Shown piece after piece: positions 14,036 through 21,020 of a stretch of DNA of 21,020 nt. A program made the position numbers and the translations under genes. Under the pieces are notes generated by a model that had not been told where the DNA came from, did no database searches, and saw only the letters and a program-made list of their open reading frames with translations. Positions within the stretch are counted from its first letter, which is position 1. Each line of letters starts with the position of its first letter. Source of the DNA: Bacteroidales bacterium (GTDB lineage Bacteria > Bacteroidota > Bacteroidia > Bacteroidales > ML635J-15); NCBI GenBank assembly GCA_023228725.1, contig JALOAQ010000047.1:1-21020 (forward strand). The letters are read 5' to 3'.

Positions 14036-16114
14036 TTACCTATCTTCTTCTTTTTGCCAATTCATTAATATTCTTGCGATATTTGTTGCGTGCCTATTTA
14101 CAGAGTTTAATAAGCCTAATAATTCTAAGTGGATTTCGGAGCTGCTTAAAGTTTGTTGGTTTTGGGTAAATAATCTTTCGTAATGGCTTTTCTCAAGACT
14201 TTCGGCTAAATCGGCGTATTTTTGATATTTGCTTCTTACATGTGCTGCTTTTTCTTGATTAAACTCGTCAAAAACTTCCATAGACCTGCTTATTTGTTTC
14301 AAAGCTTTTAAATGTATTTCTTCAAGTTCAATTTTACCATCATCTGAAAAATCCGCATTGGAAACCAACCATTTTGTTGCCTGATGTCGTAAATTTGTAT
14401 TTATAATATCTCCTATCATTTCTAATTCTTTTACAACATACATAATTTGAAAAGCATCATTAAGTTGTTGTTCATCAACACTTTGATTACTTACACTTAG
14501 TAAATATTTATTAATGTTTTTCTGTAAAAAATCAGCCTCATTTTCTAAAGCTTGCCATTTTTCTAAAATATTTTCATTTCTATCAAAAAAAGGAATTAGG
14601 CCTGCAGCAACAAGTTCTTTAATTTTATTTCCCATTCTTAAAGTTTCCTTTTTTGCTAAACTTAAAGTAAGTGCCGGAGAAACATTGACAGCCATATTTA
14701 TATATTTAAGTTTAAATGGCATTTTCTCTTTATCGGGTAATATTTTTTTAATTATATATGCATAAAAATTTATCAAAGGCAACATAACAATGGCCATAGC
14801 AATATTAAAAATTGTATGAACATTTGCAATTTGATGGGGTACAGTTTCGGCAAAATATTCATAATCGCTCATAGAAGCAAGTTTTTTGGGCGAAAAAGAT
14901 TTTACTAAAGCCGACAATTCCGGTATCCACCAAACAAAAATAAAAACCGCTGAAAACTTAAATAAAATATTAGCAAGAGCAACGCGTTGAGCTTCTCGTC
15001 CTGCTTTTAGACTTGCGATTACGGCAATAAGAGTATTTCCCATATTTGTTCCTAAAATCAATGGAATTGCTGCATCTATACTTAAAAAACCTTGTGTAGA
15101 AATAGTTATAATAATACCAATAAATGCAATAGTTGAGTTTAAAATTACAGTAAAAACAAAGCCAACAGCAATTCCAACAAAAGGATTTTCAAGCCCTATC
15201 AAAATTTCCACAAACTCGGTATAATTTCGTAAAGGAGCCATAGTTTGTGAAATAACAAACATACCAAAAAATAAAAAACCCAAACCTAAAATAGCACGTC
15301 CAAGATACTTGAATTTACTACTACGCGAAAACATAAAAAATCCAAAACCTATGGCAATTATCAGTAGAGCATAATCTGTAATATTTAAAGCAATAAGCTG
15401 GGCAGTAATAGTAGTTCCTACGGCAGAACCTAAAATCATAGAAAGGCTTTGAGTAAAACTCATTAAACCACCTTCAACAAATCCTATAATAAGTACACTA
15501 GCTGCTGTACTACTTTGAACTAATAAAGTTAAGACAAAGCCGGCTATTAAACCTGAAAAACGATTTTTTGTAAACTTATTAATCAAATCTCGCATTTTAT
15601 TACCTGCAACAGAAACCATACCTTTTCCAAGTATATTCATCCCGAATAGAAAAATAGAAATTCCACCGAGCATACCAATTACAAGAAAAAATATCCATGA
15701 TTTATTTCTTGCATTAACAGTATAAACAAGAAAATCATCATTTATATCATTAGCTCCTCTAACCAAAATACTGTATTCTCCTTCTTTATCTCCAAGTTGT
15801 AAATAGGTGTTAGCAATTCCGTTTTTGTCGGTTTTAACTTTTGTTTCTGTTAAAAAATAGCCTTTTGATGATTTTGGATATGAAATTATTGAAAAATTAA
15901 GTTCATAATTTTGAATAGGTTTTTTATTTTCGTCTAAAACTAAAACCCGTATAGGATTATCTGTAAGTTTGCCTAAAGTTTGGGTTTGATTATCACCAGA
16001 ATAGGCAAAAATTTCTGAATGTTGAGGTTTTATTAAAGTTTGCGAAAAACTATAAAACCCAAATAAGATAAAGAAAATAAAGAAAATAAAGAAAATATTT
16101 TTTTTCAAAACCAA
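14036..16114 (-). CDS. Na+/phosphate cotransporter family protein with Ig-like and PhoU-like domains
   Basis: About 690 residues. A hydrophobic signal segment (about 4-24) is followed by an Ig-like extracellular domain (30-135), then two repeats of the Na/Pi cotransporter core with several membrane spans, then a PhoU-like helical domain (about 520-690). The first repeat has the diagnostic LVQSSTAAS (198-206); in the second the QSS is replaced by NST (326-328), although NMGNTLIAV still marks the repeat. The ORF begins at TTG 16114; a second TTG two codons later gives the more usual (M)KKNIFF start. No ATG is available nearby. The stop lies right next to attC-like site E. The transported ion is predicted from family, not proven. 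Confidence 0.82.
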   Translation of the reverse strand: MVLKKNIFFIFFIFFILFGFYSFSQTLIKPQHSEIFAYSGDNQTQTLGKLTDNPIRVLVLDENKKPIQNYELNFSIISYPKSSKGYFLTETKVKTDKNGIANTYLQLGDKEGEYSILVRGANDINDDFLVYTVNARNKSWIFFLVIGMLGGISIFLFGMNILGKGMVSVAGNKMRDLINKFTKNRFSGLIAGFVLTLLVQSSTAASVLIIGFVEGGLMSFTQSLSMILGSAVGTTITAQLIALNITDYALLIIAIGFGFFMFSRSSKFKYLGRAILGLGFLFFGMFVISQTMAPLRNYTEFVEILIGLENPFVGIAVGFVFTVILNSTIAFIGIIITISTQGFLSIDAAIPLILGTNMGNTLIAVIASLKAGREAQRVALANILFKFSAVFIFVWWIPELSALVKSFSPKKLASMSDYEYFAETVPHQIANVHTIFNIAMAIVMLPLINFYAYIIKKILPDKEKMPFKLKYINMAVNVSPALTLSLAKKETLRMGNKIKELVAAGLIPFFDRNENILEKWQALENEADFLQKNINKYLLSVSNQSVDEQQLNDAFQIMYVVKELEMIGDIINTNLRHQATKWLVSNADFSDDGKIELEEIHLKALKQISRSMEVFDEFNQEKAAHVRSKYQKYADLAESLEKSHYERLFTQNQQTLSSSEIHLELLGLLNSVNRHATNIARILMNWQKEEDR
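16068..16094. repeat. Three tandem copies of a 9-bp unit in the cotransporter signal sequence
   Basis: ATAAAGAAA is repeated three times without gaps on the + strand, encoding the repeated IFF of the signal segment on the minus strand. Gain or loss of a unit would add or remove three residues without changing the frame. Confidence 0.6.
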
Positions 16115-16182
16115 AATTTTAATTTCTACAAAAATAAAAATAATTTTTAATATGAATTTCTTTCTTTAGTTCAAATATTAAA

Positions 16183-16212
16183 TTGCAATCATACACTTTT
16201 TTCATAACTTTG
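16183..16212 (+). promoter_or_regulatory. Promoter of the glycosyltransferase-acetyltransferase operon
   Basis: TTG (16183-16185) and TAACTTTG (16205-16212) are 19 nt apart and match the Bacteroidota -33/-7 consensus. The ATG is 15 nt downstream of the -7 box, giving a short leader. Confidence 0.6.
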
Positions 16213-16227
16213 CCGTTTATTTTTATT

Positions 16228-18177
16228 ATGAAACTTTCGGTTGTAATAGTAAATTATAATGTGAAACACTTTTTGGAGCAGTGTTTAAATTCTGTATTTG
16301 AATCTGCTAAACATTGCGAAACCGAAGTCTTTGTTGTGGACAATAACTCTGTTGACGGTTCTTGTTCTATGGTAAAAACTAAATTTCCACAAGTGAAATT
16401 AATAGAAAATAAAACAAATTATGGATTTTCATATGCAAATAATCAAGCTATAAAAAAATCTAAAGGAGAATATGTTTTATTATTAAATCCTGATACTGTA
16501 ATTGAAGAAAAAACTTTAAAAACAGTTTGCGATTTTATGGATTTACACAAAGATGCAGGTGGATTGGGCGTAAAAATGATTGATGGTAAAGCTCGTTTTT
16601 TACCAGAATCTAAAAGAGGTTTGCCAACCCCAAAAGTTGCTTTTTATAAAATTTTCGGACTATCAAAACTATTTAAAAATTCTAAAAAATTTGGTCAATA
16701 TCATCTTTCATATTTAGATAAAAATAAAACTCATGAAGTAGATGTATTGTCAGGGGCTTTTATGCTGCTTAGAAAAGAAACTTTAGATAAAATCGGACTT
16801 TTAGACGAAACATTTTTTATGTATGGCGAAGACATTGACCTTTCTTACAGGATAACACTTGCAGGCTATAAAAATTATTATTTACCTGAAACCACAATCA
16901 TACATTATAAAGGAGAAAGCACAAAAAAAGCCAGCGTAAACTATGTTTTAGTGTTTTATAATGCGATGATAATTTTTGCAAAAAAACATTTTTCTAAAAA
17001 AAATGCAGGCTATTTTGTTGCTTTAATTAAAATGGCAATTTATTTTAGGGCAGCTCTTGCCATTGCTTATAGATTTTTAAGAACTATTATTACGCCCATA
17101 ATAGATTTATTAATAATTTTAATCGGTTTTTTAATAATCACACCTATCTGGTCAGAACATCAATTTGGAATAAAAGACGCTTATCCTCATAATATTTTTA
17201 TTTGGGGACTGTTTTCTTATTTGATTATTTGGTTGCTTTCTTTGATATTTTTAGGTGCTTATGATAAACCTGTGAAATTAAAAAATATTTATAAAGGCAT
17301 AATTGTTGGAAGCGTTTTTATTTTAGTCTTTTATTCTCTTTTGCCAGCTGAGTTGCGTTTTTCAAGAGCCATAATTTTATTAAGTGCAAGTTGGGCAATT
17401 ATAATTATTCCTTTTGTTAGGTTTTTACTTCATTATACAGGTAGGAATAGTTTTAAAATAAATTTACCTGGGAAAAAGAAAATTGCTATTGTTGGCAACG
17501 AAAACGAAGCCACAGATTTAGTAAAATTAATTAATAATACAAATCCTAAAATTACTATTTCTGCATTTGTAAGCCCTGACAGTGATGAAAATAACGAAAT
17601 ATTTGCAGGTAATTTGGAGCAACTTGACGAAATTGTAAAAATTAATAAAATTGATGAAATAATATTTTGTGCTAAAAACTTGCAAGCCCAACAAATTATA
17701 AGAACTATGCTAAAACTTGATAATCCCAGATTAGATTATAAGATTGCAAGTCCTGATGGTTTTTCTGTAATTGGCAGTAATTCAATTAACACAACAGGCG
17801 AACTTTATAATATTGATATAAACAGCATAGTTAAACCCGAAAATTTAAGGAATAAAAGATTATTAGATTTTAACATATCATTTGTAATGATATTATTTTA
17901 TCCTATTTTATTTTTATTTATAAAAAAGCCTAAACAAAAATTAAAAAACCTTTTTTCAATATTGATAGGCAGTAAATCTTTTGTTTCATATTACGAAGAC
18001 CAAGAAATTGATACAAGTATGCTTCCAAAAATAAAAAATGGCATATACTCTCCTTTGGAAAATATAAAAAAATCCAATATCAATCCGGAATTAGCACAAA
18101 GAATAAATTTAATGTATGCTAAAGACTATAAGTTAATTCAAGATATAAATATTATTATAAAATCATGGCAAAAATAG
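16228..18177 (+). CDS. Family 2 glycosyltransferase with membrane and Rossmann-like C-terminal half
   Basis: A 649-residue protein. Residues 1-270 are a GT-A family 2 glycosyltransferase of the WbbL/rhamnosyltransferase type: MKLSVVIVNYN, FVVDNNSVDG (35-44), LLLNPDT (84-90) and DETFFMYGEDIDLSYR. Next come about four membrane segments, then a nucleotide-binding-like domain KKKIAIVGNENEATDLV, then another membrane segment. The order of this second half resembles polyprenyl-phosphate sugar transferases (WbaP type), but the catalytic transferase domain that should follow is largely missing. It likely adds a sugar to a lipid-linked surface glycan at the inner membrane. An upstream TTG in frame (16183) lies in the -33 box, so ATG 16228 is chosen. 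It overlaps the acetyltransferase gene by 13 nt. Confidence 0.85.
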   Translation: MKLSVVIVNYNVKHFLEQCLNSVFESAKHCETEVFVVDNNSVDGSCSMVKTKFPQVKLIENKTNYGFSYANNQAIKKSKGEYVLLLNPDTVIEEKTLKTVCDFMDLHKDAGGLGVKMIDGKARFLPESKRGLPTPKVAFYKIFGLSKLFKNSKKFGQYHLSYLDKNKTHEVDVLSGAFMLLRKETLDKIGLLDETFFMYGEDIDLSYRITLAGYKNYYLPETTIIHYKGESTKKASVNYVLVFYNAMIIFAKKHFSKKNAGYFVALIKMAIYFRAALAIAYRFLRTIITPIIDLLIILIGFLIITPIWSEHQFGIKDAYPHNIFIWGLFSYLIIWLLSLIFLGAYDKPVKLKNIYKGIIVGSVFILVFYSLLPAELRFSRAIILLSASWAIIIIPFVRFLLHYTGRNSFKINLPGKKKIAIVGNENEATDLVKLINNTNPKITISAFVSPDSDENNEIFAGNLEQLDEIVKINKIDEIIFCAKNLQAQQIIRTMLKLDNPRLDYKIASPDGFSVIGSNSINTTGELYNIDINSIVKPENLRNKRLLDFNISFVMILFYPILFLFIKKPKQKLKNLFSILIGSKSFVSYYEDQEIDTSMLPKIKNGIYSPLENIKKSNINPELAQRINLMYAKDYKLIQDINIIIKSWQK

Positions 18178-18701
18178 ATTCACAACTTAGCAATAAAAAT
18201 ATTTCACTTCGTAAACCCGAGCCCGAAGATTTAGATTTTCTTTATTTTTTAGAAAATGACACAAACATATGGTGGGTTAGTGATACTCGCTCGCCTTTTT
18301 CGCGTTGGCAAATAAAACAACATATAGAAAATTCAGTTTATGATATTTATACAAATAAAGAATTAAGATTAATTATTACTGATAAAAAAACTGGAAAAGC
18401 CCTTGGAGTTGTTGATTTATTTGAATTTGATCCCGGGCATAAAAGAGCTGGAATAGGAATTGTTGTTTTGCCTGAATATCGAAACCAAAAAATAGCAGAA
18501 CAAAGCCTTTTAATTATTATAGATTATTGTTTTAACTTAATTAATCTTAACCAAATTTGGTGCTATATTGATTCAAAAAATCAAATAAGTATTAAACTTT
18601 TTGAAAAGTTTGGCTTTGTAAAAAATGGTGAACTTAAAGAGTGGAAAAATTGTGGAAATAATTTTGAAGACGTGTTCTTTTACCAATTATTTAATAGATA
18701 A
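18165..18701 (+). CDS. GNAT-family N-acetyltransferase (RimJ/SpeG-like)
   Basis: A 178-residue acetyltransferase. It opens with ISLRKPEPEDLDFLYFLEND, typical of the RimJ/SpeG branch, has VVLPEYRNQKIAEQSL (acetyl-CoA loop, in the usual R/Q-x-x-G/A position) and ends with QISIKLFEKFGFVKNGELKEW, the conserved C-terminal GNAT strand-helix. The substrate is unknown. It may act on a nucleotide sugar, since it is coupled by a 13-nt overlap to a glycosyltransferase, but protein or amine substrates are equally possible. Confidence 0.88.
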   Translation: MAKIDSQLSNKNISLRKPEPEDLDFLYFLENDTNIWWVSDTRSPFSRWQIKQHIENSVYDIYTNKELRLIITDKKTGKALGVVDLFEFDPGHKRAGIGIVVLPEYRNQKIAEQSLLIIIDYCFNLINLNQIWCYIDSKNQISIKLFEKFGFVKNGELKEWKNCGNNFEDVFFYQLFNR

Positions 18702-18712
18702 GTCAAGCTTGC

Positions 18713-19183
18713 CTATAAGTCAGCAACTAATTCATCAAAAGATTTTACTTGTTTAAAAAAGTTTGGGCTTTTTCCTGAACGACATTCGCCCATAATAAAA
18801 GCAATACCATTTGTAAGTAAATAATACGGAGCATTAATTTCATAATTATATGTCCATATTTGGTCAAAAACTTTTTGTTCTAATTTTACTTGAGGTGCTT
18901 TACATTCAATAATCATTAAAGGAGAAAACTGCCTATCATAAACTAAAGCATCAAATCTGTAATTACGCCCTGCCAAAGACAATGACTTTTCTATTGCAAC
19001 TAAATTCACAGGAAATCCGAACTCCTCAATTAAAAAACGAATTAAATTTTGTCTTACCCATTCCTCTGGCGTACAAACTAGCCATTTTTTTCTAAACTCA
19101 TCAAAAATATTAAGTTTCCCATTTTCTTCTTTTAAGCGAAAATCATAAGTTTTATAAGACAATATTGGAAATTTTGTTTTCAT
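18713..19183 (-). CDS. HsdR-N domain protein (stand-alone PD-(D/E)XK nuclease fold)
   Basis: A 156-residue protein related to the N-terminal nuclease region of type I restriction subunit HsdR. TPEEWVRQNLIRFLIEEFGFP is the family's opening helix. The catalytic core reads RFDALVYDRQFSPLMIIECKAP, with D in FDALV and E-x-K in IIECKAP. No helicase follows. Stand-alone copies like this are common on Bacteroidota chromosomes away from restriction loci, so it may not be a restriction enzyme. The ORF could start at 19216, but that overlaps the upstream gene; ATG 19183 gives MKTKFPIL and lies 2 nt after the upstream stop, so the two are one operon. Confidence 0.8.
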   Translation of the reverse strand: MKTKFPILSYKTYDFRLKEENGKLNIFDEFRKKWLVCTPEEWVRQNLIRFLIEEFGFPVNLVAIEKSLSLAGRNYRFDALVYDRQFSPLMIIECKAPQVKLEQKVFDQIWTYNYEINAPYYLLTNGIAFIMGECRSGKSPNFFKQVKSFDELVADL

Positions 19184-19185
19184 AT

Positions 19186-19644
19186 TTATTTTTTCTTCAT
19201 TAAAAAATCCATACAAGCAGTTTCAGTATTGCTGTGTTCTGTCCAAACATAAACAAGATTTTCTTCAATTTTATGATAATTTATACTTCTTGGATTATAG
19301 GAATTAATATTCTCAAACTTCCATAAATCTTCATCTATTATTTGAAGATAGAATTTTGTAAGTTCTCTTGTATTTTGATTATTTGCAAACATTTCAAAAA
19401 CGGGTATAGTATCCAAGTTGTAAATTCTCATATTATCAAAAATAATAGTGTCATTAGCAAATATTCTATATGTTCTTCCTATTAATTCTGAATTGTCAGA
19501 CAATTTCCATTCTTCATACGAAACACCTGTAGGAGATTCAATTTCCCAAGTTCCTGCAAGCCAATGTGGAAAATCTATTACTTCTTGCGAAAAACTCACA
19601 TAAGAAATATTAAGAAAAAAAATTATCGCAAAAAATCTAAACAT
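19186..19644 (-). CDS. Secreted protein of unknown function (DUF6265-like)
   Basis: A 152-residue protein with a signal peptide (MFRFFAIIFFLNISYVSFSQ, probable cleavage near SFSQ) and then FPHWLAGTWEIESPTGVSYEEW. The WLAGTWE motif and the beta-rich remainder recall the DUF6265 family of lipocalin-like exported proteins. The biochemical role is unknown. It sits directly upstream of the HsdR-N gene. No clear -7 box was found upstream. Confidence 0.68.
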   Translation of the reverse strand: MFRFFAIIFFLNISYVSFSQEVIDFPHWLAGTWEIESPTGVSYEEWKLSDNSELIGRTYRIFANDTIIFDNMRIYNLDTIPVFEMFANNQNTRELTKFYLQIIDEDLWKFENINSYNPRSINYHKIEENLVYVWTEHSNTETACMDFLMKKK

Positions 19645-19684
19645 AAAAACATAAGTTTATAATGGTTTTTCAAAATTACTAAAT

Positions 19685-19718
19685 TATTAAAAATTACTTC
19701 ACAAAATTCTATAAAAAA
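19685..19718. repeat. 34-bp direct repeat, copy 1
   Basis: An AT-rich 34-base sequence beginning TATTAAAAATTACTTCAC is repeated without a mismatch at 20491-20524. Both copies lie upstream of a + strand gene for an exported protein. Confidence 0.8.
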
Positions 19719-19751
19719 CTAACTTTTTATCTTTATTAAAAATAAATTTTG

Positions 19752-19759
19752 TATCTTTA
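19752..19759 (+). promoter_or_regulatory. -7 box candidate for the lipocalin-like lipoprotein
   Basis: TATCTTTA differs from TAnnTTTG only at the last base and precedes the ATG by 38 nt. A similar TATCTTTA is at 19728-19735. The -33 element is unclear. Confidence 0.4.
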
Positions 19760-19797
19760 CACTAAATTAAATAATTTTTAACTAAAACCATTTAATT

Positions 19798-20202
19798 ATG
19801 AAACGATTATTTTATCTTGCATTATTTGTAATTGCAACAATGCTTTTTTCTTGTAAAGACTCATCACAAACACTTGTTGGTAAATGGAATATTGTTGATA
19901 TTCATCAAGAAGCACAAGACAGTTTAACTGACTTAACTATTCCCACAGTTATTTTTGGTATGCAAACTACAGGAGTTAGTTATGTAGAATTTACAAAAGA
20001 CAATGAATATCATGTGTTTGACAAAGAAAATCAAATAATTGAAACTCAAAAATATTCTATAGATAAAAATAAATTGAGTATTCAAGGAAAAGATGGAAAA
20101 GTTGATGTTATGGAGATTATTTGTAAAAATGAGCAAGACAACTTAGTTGATTTAAAAAGTGAAAACGACATTGTTGTAACACTTAAAAAAATAGAAAAAT
20201 AA
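19798..20202 (+). CDS. Lipocalin-like lipoprotein of unknown function
   Basis: A 134-residue protein with a lipoprotein signal (MKRLFYLALFVIATMLFSC, Cys19) followed by TLVGKWNIVDIHQE, the GxW motif that opens many lipocalin-like domains in Bacteroidota. The remainder alternates short beta strands (YVEFTKDNEYHVFD, YSIDKNKLSIQG, VVTLKKI), as expected for a small beta barrel. It is presumably anchored in the periplasm or outer membrane. No ligand can be named. It stands alone in its direction. Confidence 0.7.
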   Translation: MKRLFYLALFVIATMLFSCKDSSQTLVGKWNIVDIHQEAQDSLTDLTIPTVIFGMQTTGVSYVEFTKDNEYHVFDKENQIIETQKYSIDKNKLSIQGKDGKVDVMEIICKNEQDNLVDLKSENDIVVTLKKIEK

Positions 20203-20490
20203 CTATTTATACTGTTAAAAGGGAAATGGTAAAAGTCGAACCGAGCTTGCGAACTCACCGAAGGTAAAGTTAAAAGTGGTCTGCGGGTTTGGCTTTTCTT
20301 TATGAACTTTTTACTTTATAAACTTTCAACTGAATTTATTGTATTGCAAATAATGCGAAAAACAGGATTTTGCTACATAAAAATTTCAAAATACGCTTTT
20401 AAATGCACAAATAAAAAGAGTGTTTGTTGATTTGTTTTTAAAACATTTAAGCACATAAACATAAATTTTATAATATTTGATTTTCTAAAA

Positions 20491-20524
20491 TATTAAAAAT
20501 TACTTCACAAAATTCTATAAAAAA
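20491..20524. repeat. 34-bp direct repeat, copy 2
   Basis: Identical to 19685-19718. It lies 14 nt upstream of the TATCTTTG box of the next gene, so it may include upstream promoter or regulator-binding sequence. Confidence 0.8.
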
Positions 20525-20538
20525 TTAGAAAACTACAT

Positions 20539-20546
20539 TATCTTTG
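20539..20546 (+). promoter_or_regulatory. -7 box of the last gene
   Basis: TATCTTTG is an exact match to TAnnTTTG. The ATG is only 8 nt further on, so the mRNA would be nearly leaderless. Confidence 0.55.
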
Positions 20547-20554
20547 ACTAAAAT

Positions 20555-21020
20555 ATGAAAAAAACTTACTTCTTTATATTGCTTTTATGTGTAACTAAAC
20601 TAAGTCTTTCGCAATCAGACAGTTTGGTTAAGTGCGATTTTAGTTTTGAATTTAAACCTGGTTTGTATTTGCAGTTTTCAGATTTTAGAAGCAATTCGCC
20701 AATTCCTTTTGAATCAGTTATTTACCCAGATTATTCTCATAAAGATTTTTATTATAATTTAGATACTGCAAAAACCATAATCTTTAACGATAAACACGGT
20801 TTGCTTATCAAAAAACAAATATCTGAAGTTTGGGGATTTTCTAAAAATGGAAAACCATATATTTATTGGTCTAACAAAGCAAATTTAATTCCTTTTGTAG
20901 GGTCAATTTCTCATTTTGTTTGTATAGTTGACGTAACTCGTTATATGAGTCCGGAACCATATTATGGGTCTTATTATTATAATCCATATTATTATTCACC
21001 ACCAATGTCCAGAGCATATC
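20555..21020 (+). CDS. Secreted protein of unknown function, 3' end outside window
   Basis: ATG 20555 opens a frame that stays open to the window edge (155 codons). The start MKKTYFFILLLCVTKLSLSQ is a good signal peptide with likely cleavage near LSQ. The mature part has no motif I recognise; it reads CDFSFEFKPGLYLQFSDFRSN, later VWGFSKNGKPYIYWSNKANLIPFVGSISHFVCIV, and then a Tyr/Pro-rich run (PEPYYGSYYYNPYYYSPP). The Tyr-rich segment suggests an exposed linker. The function is unknown and the length cannot be judged. Confidence 0.75.
   Translation, partial: MKKTYFFILLLCVTKLSLSQSDSLVKCDFSFEFKPGLYLQFSDFRSNSPIPFESVIYPDYSHKDFYYNLDTAKTIIFNDKHGLLIKKQISEVWGFSKNGKPYIYWSNKANLIPFVGSISHFVCIVDVTRYMSPEPYYGSYYYNPYYYSPPMSRAY

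Larger units (their letters stand above)
20203..20554. other. Intergenic stretch with the second repeat copy
   Basis: No gene is supported. The left part has AAAGTCGAA-type strings like those at 11350-11380, probably dispersed intergenic repeats. The right part holds the 34-bp repeat copy 2 and a promoter box. Confidence 0.5.

Overview
The window looks like chromosomal DNA from a member of the Bacteroidota. It is AT-rich, Shine-Dalgarno sequences are weak or absent, and several genes are preceded by the TAnnTTTG -7 box typical of that phylum (arsR, the glycosyltransferase, the ATPase/TOPRIM pair, the last gene). Lipoprotein signals and the families on the right side (HsdR-N protein, Na/Pi cotransporter with PhoU tail, WbbL-like glycosyltransferase) fit this too. 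No rRNA, tRNA, CRISPR array or integrase gene was seen.

Left accessory half (1 to about 14035). After a broken IS982-type transposase (1-843) and an empty stretch, the sequence is organised as consecutive gene cassettes separated by hairpins that look like integron attC sites. Each cassette starts just inside a GTTRRRY-like core and ends about 20 nt after its last stop codon with the exact reverse complement of its own start: GTTATGCACA/TGTGCATAAC (1175/3788), GTTAGCCACC/GGTGGCTAAC (3916/7141), GTTAGGTGCA/TGCACCTAAC (7205/10295), GTTGGCGGT/ACCGCCAAC (11500/13940). This is the arrangement expected when each unit was once a circle closed at its own attC site. Contents: cassette 1, a type II restriction endonuclease plus N6-adenine methyltransferase; cassette 2, a RecQ-like helicase fused to a phosphoribosyltransferase plus a DprA-like protein; cassette 3, an arsenic operon (ArsR, ArsF, ArsG, thioredoxin-ArsM fusion, Cys-rich protein); cassette 4, an AbiEi antitoxin whose toxin partner is cut to 13 codons; cassette 5, an OLD/PARIS-like ATPase plus TOPRIM protein, the only genes running against the array. 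Most cassettes are multi-gene and 2.5-3.3 kb, much larger than classical integron cassettes. The array behaves like a CALIN (attC cluster lacking an integrase) carrying defence and metal-resistance functions.

Right chromosomal half (14036-21020). This contains a Na/phosphate cotransporter (-), a GT2 glycosyltransferase with a membrane/Rossmann C-terminal half followed by an overlapping GNAT acetyltransferase (+), a secreted protein followed by an HsdR-N nuclease-fold protein (-), a lipocalin-like lipoprotein (+) and the start of an unknown secreted protein running off the edge. The cassette array ends within a few bases of the cotransporter stop codon, which marks the junction with stable chromosome.

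All calls come from reading the sequence; family names are by recognised motifs, not database searches.
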